This document shows, one piece after another, positions 34,020 through 42,755 of a stretch of DNA of 64,000 bases; position 1 is the stretch's first letter; each line of letters begins with the position of its first letter. Position numbers and translations under genes: made by a program. The notes beneath the pieces were generated by a model, which saw only the letters and a program-made list of their open reading frames with translations, ran no database searches and was not told where the DNA came from. The stretch comes from Polaromonas sp047303325 (GTDB lineage Bacteria > Pseudomonadota > Gammaproteobacteria > Burkholderiales > Burkholderiaceae_C): NCBI RefSeq assembly GCF_047303325.1, contig NZ_JBKBEX010000001.1, positions 186,001 to 250,000 on the forward strand, in the 5' to 3' direction.

Positions 34020-37000
34020 TTCGCCGTCTCCAGCTCGGTTTCAATCATCAGGGGATGCAAGGGTTCGCTGTCGGCGGCCTCATTCCCGTCGTTCTCTTTC
34101 TTCTTGCGCCTGGCCTTCCACAAGTCCTGTATTCGCTCGCTGATGGCGGCCACGCGTTTTTCGGCGAGGCCGGCCGCCTCGCCGCTGCGGCGGTAGGCGA
34201 TGCGCAGCACCGATGGCCGCGCGGCGAGCTGCTCGGGAAGTTTTTCCAGGGTGGCGAGGTAGGCGGGCTGCAGCTCGGTGCCGTCGCCCTTGGCGGTGAA
34301 GGCCTCGCCCGAGAGTTCAAGCCGGACCACGCGGTGCACGGTGGCGCCGAAGTTGAGCTTGACCATCTTGCCGCGCGTGACGCGCACGTCGCGTGGGTTC
34401 TCGGTGGTCAGGCGGTAGCCGGAAGGCAAGGTGCGCTCGTCGACCTTCATCACGAAATTGGATCCGCGGTCCGCGTTCGGTATCGCCGCGCAAGCCACGT
34501 GGAAGCGCCCGTCGTGGTCGCTGGTGACCAGCAGGCCGCGCGCCGTGGCAATGCGCACATTGGGGATGCCGGGCTCGTCCTGGTCCTGGTAGCCGTTGGC
34601 GTTCTTGTCGTCGAAGACCTTGCCGATGATGTCGGAGCAGTCAAAGGTCGGGTCGGGCACCACACGCACGGCGGCCGTGGCGGTGTTGGAGATTTGCGCA
34701 TTGACCAGGGCGTTGCGGGCCGCGACCTGGTTGATGTACGTGCCTTCAGACACACCGGTGCCGACCACCAGCAGCATGCGCCAGGTCTTGCGCTCACCGG
34801 CGGCGAACACCTGGTTGGCCCAGGTCAGGTTGCGGCCGCTCACGGTGGGCTCCAGCGCCACACCGTTGAGCGAGGCCGATCCGGTGCGGTAGCGGAAGCC
34901 CGCGGGGATCAGGTCCACCACGCTGACGTTGCCGAGCACGGCGTTCAGCGTGTTGGTGGCGGTGATGGTGTAAGGCACCAGGTCGCCGCGCACCACGTTG
35001 ACCAGCGGTGTGCTTTTGGTCATCACGATGGCGCCGCCCAGGATGGGGTCGAGCGGGATGTGGTTGTTCAGCACGTTGGCCGAGCCGGGAATCGCGGCAA
35101 AGGTAAACGTGAAGAAGTACTGCGTGGTGGCCGCGCCGCCCGCCAGGGCCAGCGTGTTGTTGGGGCAGGCCGCGGGGTTGTGCAGCGGCACGCCGGTGCC
35201 GGGCGCGAAGTTGCTGTTCTGCACCAGCGCAGGGTCCGGGCTGGGCGGGGCCAGGCCGACACCCAGGGTGGACGTGCAGGCCGGGATCATGGCCGAGGGG
35301 CCCGGCAGGTAACCGGCCGGCGAGGTCACGGTGAGCGTGTACAGCGTGCCGCCCACGGGCGCGCCGCCCAGCAGCAGGAACTGGTAGGAGCCGTCCGCGC
35401 CGGTGGTCTGCGTGAGGCTGCCACCTATCACGTCGGCCGCCGTGAGGCCGGGCGCGGAGAGCGTCACCACGGCGCCCGGAACGGGTTGCCGCGTCACCGC
35501 GTCGTAGACCACACCGGTGGGGTCCAGCGGCAGGCTTTGCGCCAGCGTGGTGGTGCCGGCGGTCAGGGTCAGGCCCTGCAGCGTGCCGTCGGTGTTGTTG
35601 GCGCCGGCGGGGTTCGAGTTCACATTGACCGTGCCGTTGGTGTAGGGCAGGCCGATTTCATTCGGGACCGGGCGGCCGTAGATGCGCCCGCTGGTCGGTT
35701 CGCGGAAACGGATCTGGTAGCCCGAGCCGGGCGCCACGCTGTTGAAGGCATAGGCGCCGTTGGCGTCGGAGGTGGTGGTGCCCACGACCACGCCGCCCAG
35801 CGTGAGCTCGACGATCCAGCCGGGCACCAGCGGCTCGCCGGGGTCCTTGATGCGGTCGTGGTTGAGGTCGCGCCACACCGTGCCGCGCACCGCGGCCACG
35901 TCGGAAATCACCGTGGGGTCGGTGGCGGTGTTGTTGCCATTGAAGCCGGCGGGTTCATTGCCGCCGGAGACCACGGCCGTGTTCACCAGCACCTGGCCGG
36001 CCAGGCCGCCCGCCACCGCCACGCGCACCGTGAAGACAGGGGCGGTGCCGCCCGCGGCGATCACGCTGTTGGTGGTGCAGGTGACCGTGGTGACGGCGCT
36101 GCTGCAGGACCAGGTGGCGCCGCCGGCGACGGCGGCCACCGTCATGCCCGCGGGCAGGGTGTCGACCACCGTGATGGTGCCGGAGCTCGCGACCGTGCCG
36201 ACGTTGGAAACGGTGATGGTGTAGAAGCCGGTGCTCGAGCCCTGCGCGAAGCTGACCGGCGAGTGGGTCTTGGCAATGGCCAGGTCGGGCGCGGCGCCGG
36301 GGACTTCGGCGAAGTTGTTGTCGGCCGACACGGCATTCGCAGTCGCCAGCGGAATCGCTGAGATCGACGAGACCGGATTGGCCGGCAGCGTTGCCACACC
36401 GCCGGTGCTGCCGGCGATGGTCTTGCCGTTGGTCGTGCCCGTTGCCTGCGGCAGCGGCTGCGTGACGGTGTAGGTGCCCTGGGCCAGGCCGGTGAAGCTG
36501 TAGCTGCCGTCGGCCGCCGTGGTGGTGGTTTTGGAGACGGCCAGGCCGTTGATGTCGGTGCCGGTCAGGTTGATGGTCTGCCCGCCTATGCCGTGGTCGC
36601 TGCCGTTGACCGTGCCGCTGTTGTCATAGTCAAGAAAGACCCGGCCGGAGATTGTTCCGCCGTTCGGCACTTCGGCAAAGTTGTTGCCGCTGGAGGTCGT
36701 GTTGGGCGGCAGCACGATGCTGCTGATGCGGCTGGGCGTGACGGCCGGCGTGGTGGCCGTGCCTGGCGTGCCGCCGTTGGGCACCGCACCCGCGGTGGTG
36801 ATGCCGTTGGAGGTGCCGGCGGGCTGCGTGGGCTCGACCACGGTGTAGGAACCGGGCAGCAGGTTGCCGAAGCTGTAGCCGCCGGCGGCATCGGTCACCG
36901 TGGTTGCCAGCAAGGCGTTGGTGCCGGCATCGCGCAGTTCAACGGTCACGCCGGCCAGCGGGTCGTCCGCGCCGTCCTGCACGCCGTTGTTGTTGACGTC

Positions 37001-40000
37001 CTTGAAGACCTTGCCGCTGATGGACGAGGGCACGACTTCCGCGAAGTTGTTGCCGGCCGAGCCCGAGATCTCGCCGCCCGCGCCGTTGCCGTTGAGCGTG
37101 ATGTTGGTGACCTGGCTGCTGGTCGCGGTCGGGTTGGCGGCGGTGCCGGCCGTGCCGGTGCTGCCGTTGATACCGCTGATGGGGCCGGCCGTGGTGATGC
37201 CGTTGGTCGTGCCCGAGGGCTGCGCGGGCTGGCACACCGAGTAGCTGCCGGCCGCCAGGGACGAGAACAGGTAGTTGCCCAGCGCATCGGTCGTGCCGGT
37301 CGTCACCAGGGCGCCGCTGCAGTTCGCGCCGCTGCGCAGTTCAATGTTCACGCCGGCGATGGGCGTGTCGGTGCCGTTCTGGAAAGTGCCGTTGGGCGTG
37401 GGGTTGTTGTCCTTGAAAACCTTGCCCGAGATATAGCCCAGGGTGCTGATGGTCAGCGGCGCATTGGCGGGCGATTGGTTGTTGCCCAGGTTGGTCTGCA
37501 GCGCGCCGGCCGGGATGTTGTTGGTGTGCACGCCGGCGGTGAGGCCGGTCACGTTCACGTCAATCGTGCAACCGCCGGCGGGAATGGTGCCGCCGCTGTT
37601 CAGCCGCACGCTGGTGGCATTGGCCGCGGCCACCACGGTGCCGCCGCAGGTGGTCGCCATGGCGGGTGTGGCGGTCAGCTGGATCTGGCCGGGCGCGGTG
37701 GGCAGCACGTCGTCAAAGTTCGCGCTCAGCGTCATCGCGCTGCTGTTGCTGTTGCTGTTGCCCAGGACGATGCTCAGGCGCGAGACGCCGCCCGGCGGGA
37801 TCACGGCCGGCGTGAACTGTTTGCCGACGGTGGGCGGGGTGGAGACGATCAGCTGCGCGCTGGTGGCTTCCTCGTTGCTCACACCTTCATTGGTGGTGAT
37901 GCTGGCGGTGGGAACCGTGTTGGTATAGACGCCCGAGATGTTGCTGAGCACATTCACCGTGACGGTGCAGGAGCCCACGGCGGCGAGCGTCGCGCCTGTC
38001 AGGCGCACGCTGGTCGCCGAGGCGGCCGCGACGACGGTGCCGCTTGTGCAGGTGGTGGCTGCGGCCGGCGTGGGCGCGACCACCAGCCCCGAGGGCAAGG
38101 CGTCGGTCAGGGTCATGCCCGTGAGCGGCGTGTTGTTCGGATTGTCAAAGCGCAGAGTCAGCACGGCCGGCGCGCCGGGCGCCTTGCTGTCGGAGCCGGT
38201 GGTGAAGCCGACCGGGTTGCCGGCGTCCAGCGTGCGGGCGCTGAAGGCCTTGTGCACAACGACCGGCGATTTGGCGCGCAGCGTGTCGCTGGTGGGTTGG
38301 GTGTTGGACAGCGAGTTGCCGCCGGCGCTGGCGGTCAGCGCATTGGTGGGAATGGTGTTGACGTAGTCGCCCTGGGCCGCAACCAGCACGTCGATTTCAG
38401 CCTGGCAGCTTGCCGGCACGTTGCCGGATGCGGCGGGGATGGTGCCGCCGGACACCTGCACGCTGTTGACGGTCGAGGACACCGTCGCGCCCTGGCAGGT
38501 CGTCGTCGGGTTGGCGCCGCTGGGCACGGTCACGCCGGCCGGCAGGGTGTCGGTGACGGCCAGCGCGCTGACGGGCTGCGACAGCGGGTTGTAGAACGTG
38601 ATGCGCAGGCGCGAACGATCACCGGGCTTGACCACGTTGGGCGTGAACTGCTTGACCAGGCCGATGTTGGTGCTGATGGCCAGGCTGGTGGTCGCCGGGT
38701 TGTTGTTGCTGAGGTTCTGGTCGGTCGTGATGGCGCCGGCCGGAATGGTGTTGGTGTTGCCGCCGGTCACGGTGGAGGTCACGTTGACGCTGAGCTGGCA
38801 GCTGGCGTTGGCCGCGAGGGTGCCGCCGGCCAGGCTGACCTGGCGCGCGTTCGCCACCGCGGTCACCACGCCGCCGGGGCAGGTCGTGCTGGGTGCCGGG
38901 TTGGGCGTAAGCACCCAGCCGTTGTTGGTGCCGCCTGCCGTGCCGCCCACGGTGAAGTAGTCGGTAAAACTCAGGTTGGTGACAGCCTGCGTGCCATTGG
39001 CGATGTTGATGGTCAGGCGGCTGACCTGGCCCGGAAAGGTCAGCGAGCTGATGGAGGTGGCCTTGCTGATCGCGATGCCGTTGGGCGGGGTGAACAGCAA
39101 GGTGGCGCTGACCGGGGCGACGTTGCGCACGCCGCCGTCGGCCAGGATGGAATCGGGCGGGATGCTGTTGACCCAGTTGGCCGCGCCGGTGGCGACCACG
39201 TCGAAAAGCAAGGCGCAGTTGCCGCTGCCCGCGATGTTGGCGCCCGTCATGGAAATGCTGCTGGCGCCGGCGGCGCCGGTGATGGAGGTCGCGCCCGCGC
39301 AGGTGGTCTGCCCGTTCGGCGGGCTGGCCAGCACCATGCCGGCGGGCAGCGGGTCGGTCACGCTGACATTGGTCAGGGCCAGTGCGCTGGTGTTGAGCAG
39401 CTGCACCGTGACGGTGGAACGGCCGCCCGTGGACACGCTGGCCGGGTTGAAGCTCTTGGTGGCGCTGAGCGCCGAGGTGTAGGTCAGCGTCGCCGTGTTG
39501 GTGGTCACGGGGGTGAGCGTTTGGGTCGTGCCGTTGCCGAAGGTCTGCGTGCCGCCCACGGTGGCGGTGTTGGGATAGACACCGGCCGGGCCGACCACGT
39601 CGACCTGCAGCACGCAGCTGCCGTCGGCGCCCAGGCCGTTGCCGGCGCGCGCGGGCACGGTGCCGCCGTTCAGACCCACCGAGGTGGCGCCGGCGACCGC
39701 GGTGATGGTCGGGCTGCCGCAGGTGCTGGCCGCATTCGCCGGGTTGGCGATGCGCAGCTGCCCGCCGCCGCTGTTGGCCAGCTGCAGCGTGTCGGAGATC
39801 GACACGTTGGTCAGCGGGTTCGCCGACTTGTTCGTCAGCGTGATGGTCATGCGGACGATAGTGCCTTCGGCAAAGGTGCTGACGCCGGGGGACGATTGCG
39901 CGAAAGCCTTGGTGGCCGCCATCACGGGGGCGTTGGTCGTCACGCTGGTGGAGTTGGAAGCGCCGCCGTTGCAGGTGGCGCCGGCGTTGTAGCAGACGCC

Positions 40001-41758
40001 GCCCGCCGCGATGGTGTTGGCCGAGGACGCAACCGCCGCGGTGGACGTCATCGCCCACATCGTGATCACGCAGGCGCCGGGCACGCTGGGGCTGGTGCGG
40101 GCCGGCAGGGTGTCGACCGTGAACACCGCCGTGCTGCTGCCGACGGCGCTCGCGGAATTGACGTTGCCGCAGGCCGCGGTGACGGTCGGCGTGTAGTTGA
40201 TGCCGCCGATGGTGCCGGTCAGGAAAGTCTGGCCGTTGGTGAAGTTGTCGGTGACCGTGAAGTTGGTGATCGCACCAGCACCGTAGTTCTGCACCGTGAC
40301 CTGGTACTGGATGGGGTTGCCGGGCGCGACCGGGCTGGCGGGGAGCGCCGACTTGAGCACGCGCAGGTCGTGGGCCACCAGGATGGTGGCCGAGGCACTC
40401 TGGCTTTTGATGGCCGCGTTGCCGACGTCGACCGCGCCTTGCGGGATGTTGTTGGTGTAGGTCACCGGAACGCCGGACGCCTGCACAAAGCCGGTGTAGT
40501 TGACCGTGACCGTGCAGCTGCCGTTGGCGGGAATGGTGCCGCCGGTCAGCTGCACGCCCTTGTTGCTGTTGATGGCGGCGGCCGTGCCGCCCGCGCAGCT
40601 GGTGGACGCGGAAGTCACGTTCAGGCCTGTCGCCGGGTTGACGCCGCCCAGGCCGTCGATGGGGCTGTCGTCAAAGGTCGTGACGGTGAGCGGTGTGTTG
40701 CCGCTGTTGGTCAAGGTGATGGTCAGGCTGCCGGAGGAACCGCTGGACAGCGAGCTGCCGGAAAAGGCTTTTGCCACGCTGAGCGGCGACCTGACGGTAA
40801 TGTTGGCCTGCGCATTGGCCTGCGCCGGAATGCCCAGCGAATTGCTGAAGTCGCTGCTGCGGTTGATCAGGTTGCTCTGCGCGTTGGTGGTGTACTGGCC
40901 GTTGGTCTGCGACGCTTCCACCGCGACCACAAAACTGCAGCTGCCGTTGGCGGGAATGTCGCCCGTACCGGTCACGCTGGTGGCACCGGCCACGGGCGCG
41001 GGGTTGAACGCGGGCGCGGGCCCGCTGGTGCAGCTGGCGCTGGCGCCGGGCACGGCCGCGACGCTGATGATGGCGCTGCCGCCGAGCTGCGGAAAGTTGT
41101 CGGTGATGCTGAAGCCTGCGATGGCCACCGGATTCGGGTTGGTCAGCGTGATCGTGAGCGAGGTGGTCGCACCGCCCAGCACCAGCGTGGCGCTGCCGAA
41201 GGCCTTGGAGATTTGCGGCTGCTGCAGCGCGCGAATGTTGAAGGTCTGCGAGACGTCGCCGCTGTTGCTGCCGGCGCTGCTGGTCACCGCGCCGTTGAGG
41301 ATCTGGTAGGCGTAGGAGGTCGCGTTGCCGGTCGAGCTGCCGGCGGTGACCGGGATGTCGATCACGCACTGGCCGTCGATGCCGCCGACGGCGGCCGGAA
41401 TGCTGCCGCCCGTGAGGTCCAGCGCCTGCGCTCCGAGCGCCGCGGTGAATGCGCCGCCGCAACCATTGGTGGCCGCGCCGGCCACCTTGAGGCCGTTGGG
41501 CAACAGGCCCGGCAGGCTGTTGCTGAAGGCCACGTTGGTGGCGGGAACCGGGTCGCTGTTGGACAGCGCGATGCGCAAAGTCGCTATTTCACCCGGGTAA
41601 ATACCTTGAGCCGGAATGATGGCCGTCACCGAGGCTGTCAGGGCAAAAGCGGCTACAGGTAACAAACTGAAACCGAGAACGGACGCCTGACGGACCAGGG
41701 AGGCCGGCTTCGGCAGCTTGCATACAAGTTTCGCGCAGCGTCGGAAATGTTCGAGCAT
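34016..41758 (-). CDS. Giant DUF11/SdrD_B-repeat surface protein, 2580 residues
   Basis: A signal sequence (about residues 22-40; VLGFSLLPVAAFALTA) is followed by about a dozen DUF11-type beta-sandwich repeats to about residue 1435. Each repeat has a K-[AQS]-[FT] start such as ISKAFGSATL or VGKQFTPAVI, and a GTIPANGSCT-like segment with paired cysteines. Then come SdrD_B/Cna-B-like domains at about 1440, 1580, 1705, 1955 and 2375, for example ISGKVFKDVNNNGVQDGADD, with Asp/Asn-rich calcium-type loops. The C-terminal 200 residues are charged and OmpA-like. There is no LPXTG, autotransporter or TAT feature. It is probably an adhesin or surface-layer stalk. The domain count is by eye. Confidence 0.82.
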   Translation of the reverse strand: MLEHFRRCAKLVCKLPKPASLVRQASVLGFSLLPVAAFALTASVTAIIPAQGIYPGEIATLRIALSNSDPVPATNVAFSNSLPGLLPNGLKVAGAATNGCGGAFTAALGAQALDLTGGSIPAAVGGIDGQCVIDIPVTAGSSTGNATSYAYQILNGAVTSSAGSNSGDVSQTFNIRALQQPQISKAFGSATLVLGGATTSLTITLTNPNPVAIAGFSITDNFPQLGGSAIISVAAVPGASASCTSGPAPAFNPAPVAGATSVTGTGDIPANGSCSFVVAVEASQTNGQYTTNAQSNLINRSSDFSNSLGIPAQANAQANITVRSPLSVAKAFSGSSLSSGSSGSLTITLTNSGNTPLTVTTFDDSPIDGLGGVNPATGLNVTSASTSCAGGTAAAINSNKGVQLTGGTIPANGSCTVTVNYTGFVQASGVPVTYTNNIPQGAVDVGNAAIKSQSASATILVAHDLRVLKSALPASPVAPGNPIQYQVTVQNYGAGAITNFTVTDNFTNGQTFLTGTIGGINYTPTVTAACGNVNSASAVGSSTAVFTVDTLPARTSPSVPGACVITMWAMTSTAAVASSANTIAAGGVCYNAGATCNGGASNSTSVTTNAPVMAATKAFAQSSPGVSTFAEGTIVRMTITLTNKSANPLTNVSISDTLQLANSGGGQLRIANPANAASTCGSPTITAVAGATSVGLNGGTVPARAGNGLGADGSCVLQVDVVGPAGVYPNTATVGGTQTFGNGTTQTLTPVTTNTATLTYTSALSATKSFNPASVSTGGRSTVTVQLLNTSALALTNVSVTDPLPAGMVLASPPNGQTTCAGATSITGAAGASSISMTGANIAGSGNCALLFDVVATGAANWVNSIPPDSILADGGVRNVAPVSATLLFTPPNGIAISKATSISSLTFPGQVSRLTINIANGTQAVTNLSFTDYFTVGGTAGGTNNGWVLTPNPAPSTTCPGGVVTAVANARQVSLAGGTLAANASCQLSVNVTSTVTGGNTNTIPAGAITTDQNLSNNNPATTSLAISTNIGLVKQFTPNVVKPGDRSRLRITFYNPLSQPVSALAVTDTLPAGVTVPSGANPTTTCQGATVSSTVNSVQVSGGTIPAASGNVPASCQAEIDVLVAAQGDYVNTIPTNALTASAGGNSLSNTQPTSDTLRAKSPVVVHKAFSARTLDAGNPVGFTTGSDSKAPGAPAVLTLRFDNPNNTPLTGMTLTDALPSGLVVAPTPAAATTCTSGTVVAAASATSVRLTGATLAAVGSCTVTVNVLSNISGVYTNTVPTASITTNEGVSNEEATSAQLIVSTPPTVGKQFTPAVIPPGGVSRLSIVLGNSNSNSSAMTLSANFDDVLPTAPGQIQLTATPAMATTCGGTVVAAANATSVRLNSGGTIPAGGCTIDVNVTGLTAGVHTNNIPAGALQTNLGNNQSPANAPLTISTLGYISGKVFKDNNPTPNGTFQNGTDTPIAGVNIELRSGANCSGALVTTGTTDALGNYLFSSLAAGSYSVCQPAQPSGTTNGITTAGPISGINGSTGTAGTAANPTATSSQVTNITLNGNGAGGEISGSAGNNFAEVVPSSISGKVFKDVNNNGVQDGADDPLAGVTVELRDAGTNALLATTVTDAAGGYSFGNLLPGSYTVVEPTQPAGTSNGITTAGAVPNGGTPGTATTPAVTPSRISSIVLPPNTTSSGNNFAEVPNGGTISGRVFLDYDNSGTVNGSDHGIGGQTINLTGTDINGLAVSKTTTTAADGSYSFTGLAQGTYTVTQPLPQATGTTNGKTIAGSTGGVATLPANPVSSISAIPLATANAVSADNNFAEVPGAAPDLAIAKTHSPVSFAQGSSTGFYTITVSNVGTVASSGTITVVDTLPAGMTVAAVAGGATWSCSSAVTTVTCTTNSVIAAGGTAPVFTVRVAVAGGLAGQVLVNTAVVSGGNEPAGFNGNNTATDPTVISDVAAVRGTVWRDLNHDRIKDPGEPLVPGWIVELTLGGVVVGTTTSDANGAYAFNSVAPGSGYQIRFREPTSGRIYGRPVPNEIGLPYTNGTVNVNSNPAGANNTDGTLQGLTLTAGTTTLAQSLPLDPTGVVYDAVTRQPVPGAVVTLSAPGLTAADVIGGSLTQTTGADGSYQFLLLGGAPVGGTLYTLTVTSPAGYLPGPSAMIPACTSTLGVGLAPPSPDPALVQNSNFAPGTGVPLHNPAACPNNTLALAGGAATTQYFFTFTFAAIPGSANVLNNHIPLDPILGGAIVMTKSTPLVNVVRGDLVPYTITATNTLNAVLGNVSVVDLIPAGFRYRTGSASLNGVALEPTVSGRNLTWANQVFAAGERKTWRMLLVVGTGVSEGTYINQVAARNALVNAQISNTATAAVRVVPDPTFDCSDIIGKVFDDKNANGYQDQDEPGIPNVRIATARGLLVTSDHDGRFHVACAAIPNADRGSNFVMKVDERTLPSGYRLTTENPRDVRVTRGKMVKLNFGATVHRVVRLELSGEAFTAKGDGTELQPAYLATLEKLPEQLAARPSVLRIAYRRSGEAAGLAEKRVAAISERIQDLWKARRKKKENDGNEAADSEPLHPLMIETELETAK

Positions 41759-41832
41759 AGTTGTGACGGGAAGTAAAAGGTACTAGCGCGGCGGATCATA
41801 TGGGGCCTCCCGGAAACAAAGGGTAAATCCTT

Positions 41833-41943
41833 GTTTACACTTACTAATTACCAACAGTCGAGGGGTGCAGGGGGTGGTCAGGCAGTTGTCAGACCACTAA
41901 ACTCGGTTCGCCGAAGACGGCACAATATGTAACTACAGGTAAC
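41833..41943. promoter_or_regulatory. Divergent control region of the surface system
   Basis: The 216 bases between the DUF11 gene and the response-regulator gene contain TTAC at 41835, 41841 and 41848 (GTAA on the other strand). There are two GTAAC boxes exactly 10 bases apart at 41929 and 41939, 32 bases before the regulator ATG. An inverted repeat GTGGTC/GACCAC lies at 41874-41879 and 41892-41897. OmpR-family regulators bind direct repeats with about 10-bp spacing, so self-control and control of the DUF11 operon are plausible. Confidence 0.4.
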
Positions 41944-41974
41944 AAGCCTGTCCGACCCGGTCCCCTGAACCCGT

Positions 41975-42682
41975 ATGCCCCACACTTCCGCCCCCCGAAT
42001 TGCCTACCTGGAGGACGAGCCCGAAACCGCTGAAGCCGTGTGTGCATGGATCAAGGAAGCCGGCCTGGAGGTAGACCTTTTCAACCGCGGCGCCGACTGC
42101 GCACGGGCCGTGGAGCGGGGGCAGTACGCGGCCTGCCTGCTGGACTGGCTGGTGCCGGACATGTCGGGGCCCGAGGTGCTGGCGCGGCTGCGGCTGCAGC
42201 TCAAGGAGGCCTGCCCGCCGGTGATTTTTCTGACGGCGCGCGACAGCGAGGACGACGTGGTGCAGATGCTGTCGGCCGGCGCGGTCGACTACCTGGTCAA
42301 GCCGGTGTCCCGGCCCATTCTTCTGGCACGGCTCAATGTGGTGCTGCACCGCTCAGGCCTGAAACAGGAAACCCGGCGCAACGCCTGGGGAGGGCTGGAA
42401 GTGGATTTCGCCAACCGGCAGTTTTTTGTGGAAGGCCGGCGCGTGGAGCTGACCGAGCTGGAAACCGATTTCGCGCTCTACCTGCTGCAAAACGTGGGGC
42501 GGCTGCTGACGCGCGCCCATTTGCTGTCCACGGTCTGGGGCCACAACACCGACGTGGAGTCGCGCAAGGTGGACGTGCAGGCCAGCGCCCTGCGCAGAAA
42601 GCTCAAGCTGTCTCCCGAGTCGGGCTGGCGCCTGGTCTCGGTCTACGGCCAGGGCTACCGGCTTGAGTGGCTGCATGACTGA
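41975..42682 (+). CDS. OmpR/PhoB-type response regulator
   Basis: 235 residues. The receiver domain has the acidic pocket LEDEP (residues 12-16), phospho-acceptor Asp57 in CLLDWLVPDMSG, Thr in IFLTARDSEDD and Lys in VDYLVKPVSRP. The C-terminal winged helix (about 130-232) includes ELTELETDFALYLLQNVGRLLTRAHL and SRKVDVQASALRRKLKLSPESGWRLVSVYGQGYRLE. It overlaps the FecR gene region and is followed by the CHASE2 kinase, which should phosphorylate it. The divergent DUF11-OMP operon is its likely target. Confidence 0.9.
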   Translation: MPHTSAPRIAYLEDEPETAEAVCAWIKEAGLEVDLFNRGADCARAVERGQYAACLLDWLVPDMSGPEVLARLRLQLKEACPPVIFLTARDSEDDVVQMLSAGAVDYLVKPVSRPILLARLNVVLHRSGLKQETRRNAWGGLEVDFANRQFFVEGRRVELTELETDFALYLLQNVGRLLTRAHLLSTVWGHNTDVESRKVDVQASALRRKLKLSPESGWRLVSVYGQGYRLEWLHD

Positions 42683-42755
42683 GCACTCACATCTTTCCCG
42701 CAAATCCGGCCTGGGCCGGCAGCCCGCCAGGCCGGGCTCTTCCGGAAAATTCCTC

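Noticed and set aside
31671..36361. Long plus-strand frames opposite the OmpA-barrel and DUF11 genes
   Set aside because: They are shadows produced by strong third-position GC bias; no ribosome site or family resemblance.
36593..41662. Very long open frame opposite the giant DUF11 gene
   Set aside because: It is the antisense shadow of a GC-rich, repetitive gene. Its translation is rich in Gly, Ala, Val, Arg and His without domains, signal or start context.
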